A DNA stretch of 36,719 bases from an uncultured Lactobacillus sp. (GCA_946487795.1 CAMLUN010000009.1:1-36719); one strand, 5' to 3'; shown: positions 7,146-14,374, numbered from the stretch's first letter. Translations and numbers: made by a program. The notes: generated by a model from the sequence alone, not told the origin.

Positions 7146-8525
7146 ATGATTAATACAGTTGAGAAAGTACGATCGCATTTCTGGATTTATGCAATTGCAG
7201 TTTTTATTTCGCAACTAGATGGGGGCACGGTGTCAACGATGCTTCCAGCACTAACCCGGACTTTTGGCTTGAGTTCAGTGAATTCATCCTGGGTTGCAGG
7301 CATTTATACATTGGGACTAGTGATCGGTACACCAATCGCTTCTAATTTATCAGATATTTATGGCGCAAAAAAAATATTTATGGGTGAACTAGGTATTTGG
7401 TTCCTGGGTGCTCTATTAACCGGTATTGCGCCAACATACGGTTTATTCCTACTAGGTCGTTTTATTCTGGCTTTAGGGGATTGTGGCATTATTGTATTAT
7501 CCATCAATCTCATGTTACATACGGCTGGACATCAACGCCAAGGCCGTAAAGTCTCTGTTGTTGGTGTTGTTTCAGGTTTAGCTTCAATCTTCGCCCCTAT
7601 TTTTGTAGGGTTAACGCTGGCCTTTACAGGTAACTGGCGTGCCTTTTATTATAGTTTATTGCCATTTATTGCTATTTTATTCCTATTAGTATGGCGGATT
7701 TTAGATAACGAAGTGAAAGAAGAACAGTGGCAAACTGATTTTCCAGGTCTAACCGCCTTTACAATCTTTATCACCTCATTCATGCTCTTCCTGACATTTA
7801 TTCAACAATTCAACACTTATAAGTATCTCATCTTTGCTCTAATAGTAGTTGCAGCAATTAGCCTGTGGACCTTCATCAGAGTTGAACGCAATATTGCACC
7901 TAATAAGATGCCATTTTTACCAATTAATTTATTGAAGAAACCCGCATATAGTTTAACGCTGTTATTAGGTTTACTCGGCGGTACACTTTTCGCCGTATTC
8001 ATCTACATTCCTACCTATGTTCATACTGTTTTCCATCTACCAATGCGTCTATCAGGGATGACTCTAGTTGTCACCGGGTTGGGGAGTGTGATCGGTTCTT
8101 GGATCGGTGGCCTAATGGTCGATAAACTAGGTAATAAAAGAACATTAATTATTTCGGCCGCTTCAATTGGCTTATCCGGTCTTTTAATTATTTTTGGTCT
8201 AAGCCAATTACGCCTCTTCACAATATTCTCCTTCATCCTCGGCCTTGGTTTAGGTAGCTTCATGTCTGCACCATTGCAAGTTATTGCCGGTCGGATGGCT
8301 GGTAAGGGGAATCGTGTTCAAGCAATCGGCGGCCTATCCACCACCAAAAAAATTGGTGCCATCGTTGCACCAATTGTCTACGCCTCCGTTATTCAATTAA
8401 ATGTGAATAATGGCCACATGGGTATTCAAGTTTATCGTGGTATTTTTGTCCTATTAGTAGTGATTGCAGTGATCAGCATCATTGTTACTAGTTTAATTCC
8501 CTTTACGAAAGAAGAAAATCTATGA
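7146..8525 (+). CDS. MFS transporter, DHA2-like, in the heme operon
   Basis: A 459-residue integral membrane protein, long enough for about 14 transmembrane segments as in the DHA2 (EmrB/QacA) family. The family motif appears as SQLDGGTVSTMLPAL at the N-terminus, and motif A-like SDIYGAKK follows TM2. The start uses GGAGGC at the end of hemQ. The stop overlaps the hemH start as ATGA, so translation of the two is probably coupled. Placement between the enzymes of coproporphyrin-dependent heme synthesis suggests a role with porphyrins or heme (import of coproporphyrin, or export of excess), but this is inference from context; DHA2 proteins usually export drugs. Confidence 0.85.
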   Translation: MINTVEKVRSHFWIYAIAVFISQLDGGTVSTMLPALTRTFGLSSVNSSWVAGIYTLGLVIGTPIASNLSDIYGAKKIFMGELGIWFLGALLTGIAPTYGLFLLGRFILALGDCGIIVLSINLMLHTAGHQRQGRKVSVVGVVSGLASIFAPIFVGLTLAFTGNWRAFYYSLLPFIAILFLLVWRILDNEVKEEQWQTDFPGLTAFTIFITSFMLFLTFIQQFNTYKYLIFALIVVAAISLWTFIRVERNIAPNKMPFLPINLLKKPAYSLTLLLGLLGGTLFAVFIYIPTYVHTVFHLPMRLSGMTLVVTGLGSVIGSWIGGLMVDKLGNKRTLIISAASIGLSGLLIIFGLSQLRLFTIFSFILGLGLGSFMSAPLQVIAGRMAGKGNRVQAIGGLSTTKKIGAIVAPIVYASVIQLNVNNGHMGIQVYRGIFVLLVVIAVISIIVTSLIPFTKEENL

Positions 8526-9448
8526 GTAATAAAAAAGCAGTTCTATTAATGTCCTATGGTACACCCTATGAAATTAGCGATATTATGGGCTATTACACCA
8601 ATATTCGCAACCATCACGAGCCACCAAAGCCATTGTATGATGAATTGGTAAGCCGTTATAAAGCCATTGGCGGGACTTCACCGTTAGCTAAGATTTCTGA
8701 CGCCCAGGCGAAAGGATTGCAAGCACAATTAGATCAAGAGTTCCCCGGTGAATATCAAGTTTTTGTCGGTTATAAATATATTCATCCATTTATTCAAGAT
8801 GCAGTTAAAGATATTTTAGCCGCTGGGATTAAAACTATTTACGGTATTCCTTTGGCACCGCACTACTCAGCTTTTAACACAGGTGACTATCATGCCCGAG
8901 CTAAGGAAGTGTTGGTTAACCATGGAGATGTAACCTATGTTGAAGCAAAGAGCTGGTGGCAAAACGATGATTTGATTCATTTTTGGAGTGATCAATTGGT
9001 AGCATTGAAACCACAAATCGACCAGCTTGATACTAAAGTCATTCTCAGTGCCCATAGTTTACCAATGAGTATCATTGATGGGGGTGACAGTTATCGTGAT
9101 GAAGTTGAAGCAAATATGCGTACCGTGGTTAAAACTGCTGGATTAACGCCAGATCAATATACCATTGCTTGGCAAAGTGCTGGTCGGACAGAACAGAAAT
9201 GGATCGGACCAGATTTTGTTACAGTGGCACAAAACTTAATTGAACAGGATAATATCAAACATATTATTTCCGCATCCGTTGGTTTCATCAATGATAATCT
9301 AGAGATTCTATATGATGTGGATATTGAATTAAAGCAGGCTATTGAAACTAAGGGTGGCAAATTAACCCGACTACAAATGCCTAATGACGATCCTAAGTTG
9401 ATCAGCGCCCTAAAAGCAGAAGTACTTAAATTAGCAAAAGCCATTTAG
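8522..9448 (+). CDS. cpfC: Coproporphyrin III ferrochelatase (CpfC/HemH)
   Basis: A 308-residue cytosolic enzyme inserting Fe(II) into coproporphyrin III (protoporphyrin in the older naming). It aligns throughout with B. subtilis HemH: LLMSYGTPYE at the N-terminus with Tyr12, KAIGGTSPLA, LAPHYSAF, catalytic His178 in LSAHSLP, and Glu261 in NLEILYD. In many relatives the residue before that Leu is His; here it is Asn260. Length is usual for the Gram-positive monomeric type without an Fe-S cluster. Start codon overlaps the MFS stop. Together with HemQ it covers the last two steps of the coproporphyrin-dependent pathway; no earlier heme-synthesis gene is in the window. Confidence 0.92.
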   Translation: MSNKKAVLLMSYGTPYEISDIMGYYTNIRNHHEPPKPLYDELVSRYKAIGGTSPLAKISDAQAKGLQAQLDQEFPGEYQVFVGYKYIHPFIQDAVKDILAAGIKTIYGIPLAPHYSAFNTGDYHARAKEVLVNHGDVTYVEAKSWWQNDDLIHFWSDQLVALKPQIDQLDTKVILSAHSLPMSIIDGGDSYRDEVEANMRTVVKTAGLTPDQYTIAWQSAGRTEQKWIGPDFVTVAQNLIEQDNIKHIISASVGFINDNLEILYDVDIELKQAIETKGGKLTRLQMPNDDPKLISALKAEVLKLAKAI

Positions 9449-9482
9449 ATAAATATAATAAAGGTAAAAGTAAGTCAATAAG

Positions 9483-9944
9483 GTGGTTTATACTGATCTT
9501 GCAGGGAATGTTTCTAATTTAACCGGTGGCTTGATGGATGCGATCACTTATGTGTTAGTGGCCTTTGCAGGCATTTCGTTAATCACAAGCATGATCATGA
9601 TTGCCATCATTACCTATACTTCGGTACTGGAGCGGACTAAAGAGATCGGTGTTTTAAAAGCTTTAGGTGTAAGAAAAAGGGATATTACCCGGGTATTTGA
9701 CGCTGAAACAACTATACTAGGTTTTGGTTCAGGTATTTTAGGTGTCTTAATTGCGTGGTTATTGACTTTTCCAGCAAATATTATTTTGGAGAAAATTACC
9801 GGCTTAAGTGGCGTAGCCGCCCTTAATCTCATGCATGGGGTAATTTTAATTCTGATCAGCACAGCATTAACCGTCTTGGGTGGCCATGTGCCTGCTAGAA
9901 TGGCAGCTAAAAAGGATGCTGCCATTGCCCTAAGGTCAGAATAA
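9483..9944 (+). pseudogene. ABC transporter permease, C-terminal fragment (MacB/FtsX type)
   Basis: About 153 residues matching the C-terminal half of an FtsX-like permease domain: a TM segment, the characteristic ITYTSVLERTKEIGVLKALG coupling region, two more TM segments and ARMAAKKDAAIALRSE at the end. The ATPase domain, the first TM segment and the extracellular domain of a normal MacB-type protein (about 600 or more residues) are missing. A GTG at 9483 could start translation but has no convincing SD. It follows hemH by 34 bp and is probably the remainder of a deleted macrolide-type or peptide exporter. An original role in porphyrin or heme export is possible but unproven. Confidence 0.7.
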
Positions 9945-10009
9945 AACAGCAACCAACGTAATTTTCTATTTACATTTAAGCTAAAATTCTATACATTTAG
10001 TTAGTGTGT

Positions 10010-10015
10010 TTATAA
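10010..10015 (+). promoter_or_regulatory. Probable -10 element for the PAS-domain gene
   Basis: A consensus TATAAT stands about 34 bp before the chosen start codon; no clear -35 was found at the ideal distance. Confidence 0.4.
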
Positions 10016-10048
10016 TTGGAACAACTAAATTTATATGAGGTGATTAAC

Positions 10049-10537
10049 ATGGCTGAAGAACCAAAGACCGTTGATATAAAAGATATGTTACATTTTAAAA
10101 CTGGTAATATTGCCTTACCTGTTTTGGAAACAATTCTGAATACGATTCCCTTTGAATTGGGATTTTGTGACGAGAATGATGAATTTCAATGGTTCACTGA
10201 TAATGGACATCGGGTCTACAAACGTTCTAAAGAGACCTTTGGTAAAAACGTTTTAGGCCTACATCATGGCGGCGCCCGCCCACAGGTTCAAGAATTATTG
10301 AAACAATTTCATGCTGGTACAAAGGATAATTTTGAATTTTTACTAGATCTTGATGGTCGTAAAATTTATATTTCTTTTTATGCAGTTCATGATGAGAATG
10401 GTAAATACCTTGGTTGTTTTGACTTTACAGGGGACATCACTGAGTTACAACAAATGAAAGAAACTGCTAAGGTGATTCCACCTATGGATGCCATTAAAGC
10501 TAAAGAAGCTGCTGAAAAATCGACAGATAAAGATTAA
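10049..10537 (+). CDS. PAS-domain protein (PAS_10/DUF438 C-terminal type)
   Basis: A 162-residue soluble protein made of a single PAS fold: NIALPVLETILNTIPFELGF, CDENDEFQWFTD, the central helix with GKNVLGLHHGGARPQV, then YISFYAVHDENGKYLGCFDF. This is the pattern of the PAS domain found at the C-terminus of DUF438 proteins, but here without the DUF438 or hemerythrin-like parts. His72-His73 occupy a conserved His region of the family, where a heme or metal ligand could sit. The start at 10049 follows GAGGTGATTAAC; an upstream TTG is not needed. It has its own promoter and terminator and follows the hem operon, so a porphyrin- or redox-sensing role is plausible but inferred. Confidence 0.8.
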   Translation: MAEEPKTVDIKDMLHFKTGNIALPVLETILNTIPFELGFCDENDEFQWFTDNGHRVYKRSKETFGKNVLGLHHGGARPQVQELLKQFHAGTKDNFEFLLDLDGRKIYISFYAVHDENGKYLGCFDFTGDITELQQMKETAKVIPPMDAIKAKEAAEKSTDKD

Positions 10538-10548
10538 TTAAAGAAAGA

Positions 10549-10583
10549 CTTTAAGACAAAGTTGACGTCTTAAAGGTTTTTTT
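10549..10583 (+). terminator. Terminator of the PAS-domain gene
   Basis: CTTTAAGAC (10549-10557) pairs perfectly with GTCTTAAAG (10567-10575), followed by GTTTTTTT. The U-run overlaps the stop codon of the small minus-strand ORF. Confidence 0.85.
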
Positions 10584-10683
10584 ATCGAAAGTAATTTGCT
10601 AACTGATTATCCTTAAAAGGAGTTTGCTTGGCATTTAAGTATTGTTTAAGTGTCTTATCAATTATTGTCCTTAAATCATCCAT
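10582..10683 (-). CDS. Small 33-residue ORF divergent from the toxin-antitoxin locus
   Basis: The ATG at 10683 is preceded by AAGGAG at a nine-base spacing, an unusually good site for such a short frame. The product begins MDDLRTIIDKTLKQYL and ends QLANYFR. It is amphipathic, charged and not membrane-like. It is transcribed away from the Fst-like locus, with the two start regions only about 30 bp apart. No function is recognised; it could be a small accessory peptide or the remnant of a longer gene. Confidence 0.45.
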   Translation of the reverse strand: MDDLRTIIDKTLKQYLNAKQTPFKDNQLANYFR

Positions 10684-10702
10684 TACATTCTTCTCCTTAT
10701 GT

Positions 10703-10708
10703 TAAAAT
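10703..10708 (+). promoter_or_regulatory. Extended -10 promoter of the Fst-like toxin mRNA
   Basis: TGT-TAAAAT is an extended -10 element. Transcription would begin about 10714, within TTAAGTCGTT, which can fold back onto 10768-10777 inside the toxin frame. Confidence 0.5.
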
Positions 10709-10755
10709 AGTTAAGTCGTTCGTCCCCTTGTCGTGATAGAGAGGGGATGGTGGCT

Positions 10756-10842
10756 ATGGACCTATTAAACGACTTAATCTAGCTCGTTAGTTCGCTCATC
10801 GTAGTATGGTTTAGTTGGTGGCTTAACAACCGACACCATTAA
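10756..10842 (+). pseudogene. Fst-like type I toxin, frame broken by TAG
   Basis: Reading from ATG 10756 (or 10747) gives MDLLNDLI, a TAG at 10780-10782, then in the same frame LVSSLIVVWFSWWLNNRHH and a stop. A short hydrophobic helix followed by WLNNR and a charged end is the hallmark of Fst/Ldr membrane toxins (about 30 residues). The stop falls where Fst proteins have the conserved Ala-Pro region, so this toxin is probably inactivated. The surrounding RNA layout (5' fold-back, convergent antisense RNA, shared terminator) fits the Fst class. GGGG nine bases upstream of ATG 10756 could be the SD and would be buried in the fold-back structure. Confidence 0.55.
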
Positions 10843-10869
10843 CGAGTAATCGAACGGCAATAAGCCCAC

Positions 10870-10948
10870 AATAAAAGCCCTCAGCATCTTCGGACCTTGC
10901 TGGGGGCTTTTGTGTTGCGCTATGAACCACATAACGACTTAATCTCTA
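10870..10948 (-). ncRNA. Antisense RNA (RNA II-like antitoxin) of the Fst-type locus
   Basis: On the minus strand an extended -10 (TGT-TATAAT, 10954-10959) would start an RNA near 10948 whose 5' end contains AGATTAAGTCGTT (10933-10945). This is perfectly complementary to 13 bases of the toxin mRNA at 10768-10780. The RNA ends at the bidirectional terminator 10873-10911, giving roughly 75-80 nt. Convergent transcription with a shared terminator and trans-pairing through a direct repeat is exactly the par/Fst arrangement. Confidence 0.6.
10873..10911. terminator. Bidirectional terminator shared by toxin mRNA and antisense RNA
   Basis: AAAAGCCCTCAGCA and TGCTGGGGGCTTTT form the stem, with U-runs on both strands, at the point where the two convergent RNAs meet. 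Confidence 0.85.
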
Positions 10949-10983
10949 TAGATATTATAACATGTATTAGTTTATTTCCTACT

Positions 10984-11014
10984 ATTGGGGCTATTCATTA
11001 AAAATAGACCCTAA
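10984..11014. repeat. Copy C of the hairpin family
   Basis: GGGGCTATT (10987-10995) pairs with AATAGACCC (11002-11010). The next bases CTAAA contain the stop codon of the minus-strand gene (complement of 11011-11013), as at copy B. Confidence 0.55.
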
Positions 11015-11535
11015 ACCTCATATGAAAGTTTATTTGCATTATTGTAAAGAGAAATAAACTTAGTGTATGGAATTCTATTTCGAGCCTTACATTTATTACA
11101 TCTAATGGATACTTTACCATTGTTGATTTTTGTAACAATACATTTTTTTGAATTACAATAATGAGCTTCTTTAAGCAAAAATAAATCATATTTTGAAATA
11201 GTATTCTTTTTATGATAGTAAAATACATCAATTATGATCTCTGGCCATAGATTATACTTTCTCTTAGTACCAGCTTTTTTTACATAATGTTTGTATGATC
11301 TTAATTTAGCTTCTATTTCTTTTTTTCTTTTACGCTCTTCAATAGTTTGATTATATTTTTGCCATTCGTCTCGATTATTCGAACTATATACTTTATATGT
11401 TCTTTTTTTATGTAATCCATAAGAATCTTTAGTCCCTTTAAATTCATAGTTAATTCCACCATGAGGACCTAGTGAAATTAAACTATTACCTAGTTGCGGA
11501 TTTCGTCCTCTTACCGTCTTTTGGTACTTTGTCAT
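11011..11535 (-). CDS. Hypothetical protein with C-terminal zinc ribbon
   Basis: A 174-residue, very basic protein not recognised as any named family. The N-terminal 60 residues are rich in Gly, Tyr and Lys (SLGPHGGINYEFKG). The middle (residues 55-95) is a highly charged probable coiled coil (EERKRKKEIEAKLRSYKHY). The C-terminal region has four Cys spaced CX4C-X13-CX2C (Cys127, 132, 146, 149), a zinc-ribbon pattern. Basic charge plus zinc ribbon suggests nucleic-acid binding. It lies 10 bp downstream of the XRE-TM regulator gene, so the two probably form an operon. The sequence is more AT-rich than the neighbouring core genes, as for horizontally acquired DNA. Confidence 0.7.
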   Translation of the reverse strand: MTKYQKTVRGRNPQLGNSLISLGPHGGINYEFKGTKDSYGLHKKRTYKVYSSNNRDEWQKYNQTIEERKRKKEIEAKLRSYKHYVKKAGTKRKYNLWPEIIIDVFYYHKKNTISKYDLFLLKEAHYCNSKKCIVTKINNGKVSIRCNKCKARNRIPYTKFISLYNNANKLSYEV

Positions 11536-11545
11536 CTTTTATCAC

Positions 11546-12187
11546 CTACCTTTTTTCTAGTAGTCTATCTAGTATCCAATTTGCAAATTCAAGAATAACA
11601 TTAATTATTGCTAGAATAAGGACAAAAAATCCAAAGTAAAGATCTGTTTTATTTGATAGGGAGACTGATGTAGGATATAGCGTAAAAATAATTAGTACCA
11701 AAATAATCACAGATATAACAATAGACTTCCTAAGAAATTTTTCCTTAACAAAGGAGTTAATTTTTCTTATAAGAGGTGAGTCTTCAATATATGCGCTAAA
11801 GTGACCAGCCGTTATTATTATTCCCAGCATCGAAATTGCTAATCCAAGATTTCCTAATCTTGCCCATAAATGATTAGTTATTATGTAAGGCTGAAGAATA
11901 AACCAAAAGCTAATGCCGAAATTTATAAAAATGAAAAGTGGTGTGAATTTTTTATTCGTAATTTTTCTATCTAAATTATTTTTCAAATCTTTATCCTCCC
12001 GCAATAAGGAATCAATTGGAACATGGTATAAATCGCTAATCTTAATAAGCGTATCTAAATCAGGGTAACTTTTTCCCTTTTCCCAGTTTGAAATTGTCTG
12101 TCTGGTAGTAAAAAGTTCCTGTGCCACATTTGCTTGTGTCATTTCTAATTTAATACGTTGCTCTTTAATGCGATCTCCAAATTTCAC
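11546..12187 (-). CDS. Membrane-anchored XRE-family regulator
   Basis: A 213-residue protein with an N-terminal HTH_3 domain (residues 1-65; TQANVAQELFTTRQTISNWE) followed by four predicted transmembrane segments (about residues 83-105, 112-130, 152-172 and 185-205). It ends in a short basic tail. The layout and the sequence around SLLREDKDLKNN match the paralogue at 29841-30464. Such proteins are thought to couple an envelope signal to DNA binding. The start follows AAGAGGAATTAAAG. Its operon partner is the zinc-ribbon protein just downstream. Target and signal cannot be deduced. Confidence 0.8.
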   Translation of the reverse strand: MKFGDRIKEQRIKLEMTQANVAQELFTTRQTISNWEKGKSYPDLDTLIKISDLYHVPIDSLLREDKDLKNNLDRKITNKKFTPLFIFINFGISFWFILQPYIITNHLWARLGNLGLAISMLGIIITAGHFSAYIEDSPLIRKINSFVKEKFLRKSIVISVIILVLIIFTLYPTSVSLSNKTDLYFGFFVLILAIINVILEFANWILDRLLEKR

Positions 12188-12218
12188 TTTAATTCCTCTT
12201 TTCTATGGGGATAAGGTT

Positions 12219-12246
12219 ATTATATCTGAATACGTATTGCTAGCAA
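12219..12246 (-). promoter_or_regulatory. Promoter of the XRE-TM/zinc-ribbon operon
   Basis: On the minus strand TTGCTA (12241-12246) and a consensus TATAAT (12219-12224) are separated by 16 bp, about 30 bp before the start codon. Confidence 0.6.
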
Positions 12247-12392
12247 ATATTATTTGCATCGTTGATATGACAGAAATAAAGCATTATAGAGAATGGAAAT
12301 TAACTATTAATTTTTAACCCTCTAATATTGGAAATCGGACTATAATTTTTGATAGTCTCGTTTGAATTAGGGTTTGTAGATTAATTCATCCA

Positions 12393-12655
12393 TTAGTCTT
12401 CATCAACATTTTTGAAATGAGGCGAACCATCAGGAATAATCCCCAAGTCCTTCGCTTTAGCTTCAATTAAAGCACGCCGAGTTGTCAAATTAGAGTCTTC
12501 TTGTTCAGCCAGGATTTCAAAGGGAATTTTTTTTGAATAACCAGTTGCCGGACAGCCATATTAAAATAACTATTGATGCTCAATCCCATTGGTTCTAAGT
12601 ATTTTGCTAATTTCTTTAAGATCATCATCGAGACAAATAGTGGATTATTGTAGTT
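12393..12655 (-). pseudogene. RelB/DinJ-family antitoxin with two frameshifts
   Basis: This is the only recognisable content of the 12,188-12,792 gap. Read in three successive frames the minus strand gives LDDDLK, then KLAKYLEPMGLSINSYFNMA and VRQLVIQKK, then IPFEILAEQEDSNL and a tail ending FKNVDED. That is the RelB/DinJ pattern (RHH fold, then a toxin-binding tail). One frameshift is an extra base near LKK; the other is in a run of eight A (plus-strand T 12527-12534) where nine would keep the frame. No start codon with SD and no toxin gene were found. An orphan antitoxin that lost its partner is the simplest reading. Confidence 0.65.
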
Positions 12656-12792
12656 ATTTTAGGAATGATATGGTGGCTCCTTGTTTCATTAAAGTAGGAC
12701 TATTGCCAATAAATTGAAGCTCGTGCCTAAAATATGATAGTATGGATAGCAGTTTTAGCTCGTAATAAGTAAGAAAAAGAGGAGAGAATAGA

Positions 12793-14334
12793 ATGGCAGT
12801 ATTAGATGTTGAAGGCTTGACAATGAGCTATGCCGATAAAAAGCTCTATGAAGATGCCAGCTTTCAACTAGAAAAGCACGAACACATGGGGATTGTCGGG
12901 CAAAATGGTGCCGGGAAGAGTACCTTGATTAAAATCTTGATCGGGAAAACCCTCCCGGTCGATGGCACTATCAAATGGCAAAAAGGAGTCAAAATTGGAT
13001 ACTTAGACCAGTATGTAGATATTCCGGCGGGGATGACATTGATTGACTTCCTCCATACTGCTTTCACGGAACTTTATCAGCTTAATGACCAGATGAATAA
13101 GCTTTATGCGGATTATGCAGAAAAGATGGATGATGAGCTCCTCACCAAAGCAGGCCGAATCCAAGAAAAACTTGATGCTAATAACTTCTATGAAATTGAA
13201 ACGGAAGTAGAGCGGGTAATGAATGGTTTGGGATTAACTGATATCGGTAAGGATCATGTTGTCTCTGAGATGAGTGGGGGACAACGGTCAAAGATTATCC
13301 TTGCGAAGATGCTATTGGAGAACCCAGATGTCATCTTACTAGACGAACCGACAAACTACCTTGATACAGCTCACATTGAATGGTTAATCGACTATCTTAA
13401 TGATTTTGATGGTGCCGCAATGATTATCTCGCATGACTATGACTTCCTTGAACAAGTTACGAATACCATTTGTGATGTGTCATTTGGTAAAATTACCAAA
13501 TACCGCGGAAGTTTCCAACAAGCAATGCGGCAAAAGGAAGAGCGGAAGGAAGCCCAAGAGCGGGAATATGAGAAGCAGCAAGTGGTCATTGAAAAGGCGC
13601 AACGGTTTATTCGGAAAAACAAGGCCGGTTCAAAATCGACTATGGCTAAATCGCGTGAAAAGATGCTTGCACGAATGAAAAAGATTGATCCACCCGAAGA
13701 TAATCTAAAAGCAACTTTCCATTTTCCGTATGAAAATACCGGATCAGCAAATGCGTTGCGGGTAGAAAAATTATCAGTTGGTTATAACCGACCATTACTA
13801 GCGCCAGTAACTTTCTCGATGACAATGGGTGAAAAATTATTGTTCACCGGATTTAACGGGGTTGGTAAGTCGACTTTGATTAAATCAATTTTAAAGAAAA
13901 TTCCAGCGTTGGGCGGAACAGCAACCTTCTCCCCATCGGCCCGGATAAATTACTTTGACCAAGATTTGGAGTGGGATGACCCAACGCTTACGCCACTGCA
14001 AACAATTCAAAATATGTTCCCAACGATGCAGCCACGAACGATTCGGACAAAGTTGGCGCGGGCTGGGATTAACGCTGCTAATACAATGAAGGAAATGAAT
14101 CTTTTATCAGGAGGCGAGCAGACGAAAGTTAAACTTGCCATTCTCGAGTTAACCCCATGTAATTTTCTTATCATGGACGAACCGACAAACCACCTGGACG
14201 ACGAAACTAAGGAAGGGTTAAAGAAAGCCCTGCAAGATTTCCCGGGAAATTTAATTTTAGTTAGTCACGAACAAGGATTCTTTGAAGGATGGCTTGATAA
14301 GATCCTGAACGTTGAAAAGCTTAGCTTGAAATAG
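12793..14334 (+). CDS. ABC-F family ATP-binding protein
   Basis: A 513-residue soluble protein with two ABC ATPase domains and no membrane segment. First domain: Walker A GQNGAGKST (36-44), signature SGGQRSK, Walker B ILLDEPTNYLD. A charged interdomain linker (about 240-300, KEERKEAQEREYEKQQ) follows, the part that contacts the ribosome in ABC-F factors. Second domain: GFNGVGKST, LSGGEQTK, LIMDEPTNHLD. The order and linker resemble YbiT/YkpA-type members that resolve stalled translation. Antibiotic-resistance members have longer linkers, so target protection is not implied. SD AGAGGAGAGAATAGA precedes the ATG. It marks the start of the core-like part of the window; the CmpB-type gene follows after 40 bp. 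Confidence 0.9.
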   Translation: MAVLDVEGLTMSYADKKLYEDASFQLEKHEHMGIVGQNGAGKSTLIKILIGKTLPVDGTIKWQKGVKIGYLDQYVDIPAGMTLIDFLHTAFTELYQLNDQMNKLYADYAEKMDDELLTKAGRIQEKLDANNFYEIETEVERVMNGLGLTDIGKDHVVSEMSGGQRSKIILAKMLLENPDVILLDEPTNYLDTAHIEWLIDYLNDFDGAAMIISHDYDFLEQVTNTICDVSFGKITKYRGSFQQAMRQKEERKEAQEREYEKQQVVIEKAQRFIRKNKAGSKSTMAKSREKMLARMKKIDPPEDNLKATFHFPYENTGSANALRVEKLSVGYNRPLLAPVTFSMTMGEKLLFTGFNGVGKSTLIKSILKKIPALGGTATFSPSARINYFDQDLEWDDPTLTPLQTIQNMFPTMQPRTIRTKLARAGINAANTMKEMNLLSGGEQTKVKLAILELTPCNFLIMDEPTNHLDDETKEGLKKALQDFPGNLILVSHEQGFFEGWLDKILNVEKLSLK

Positions 14335-14374
14335 AAATATATGAGACAATGAATTCAAAAAGGAGGGGAAACGA

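Noticed and set aside
7817-8263. Two minus-strand frames within the MFS gene
   Set aside because: Antisense shadows of a membrane-protein gene; Arg/Pro/Ile-rich translations without SD.
9154-9444. Long open frame antisense to hemH
   Set aside because: It lies wholly within a gene with clear catalytic motifs on the other strand, has no SD, and its translation resembles no protein.
10714-10911. Structured region as a tRNA or 6S-like RNA
   Set aside because: No cloverleaf or CCA end; the two promoters and shared terminator fit an Fst-type locus.
12656-12792. Toxin partner (RelE/YafQ) for the broken antitoxin
   Set aside because: No toxin-like reading frame was found on either strand next to the remnant.
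12793-14334. Antibiotic-resistance ABC-F (Msr/Lsa/OptrA type)
   Set aside because: The linker and overall sequence look like the housekeeping YbiT/YkpA type; nothing points to resistance.
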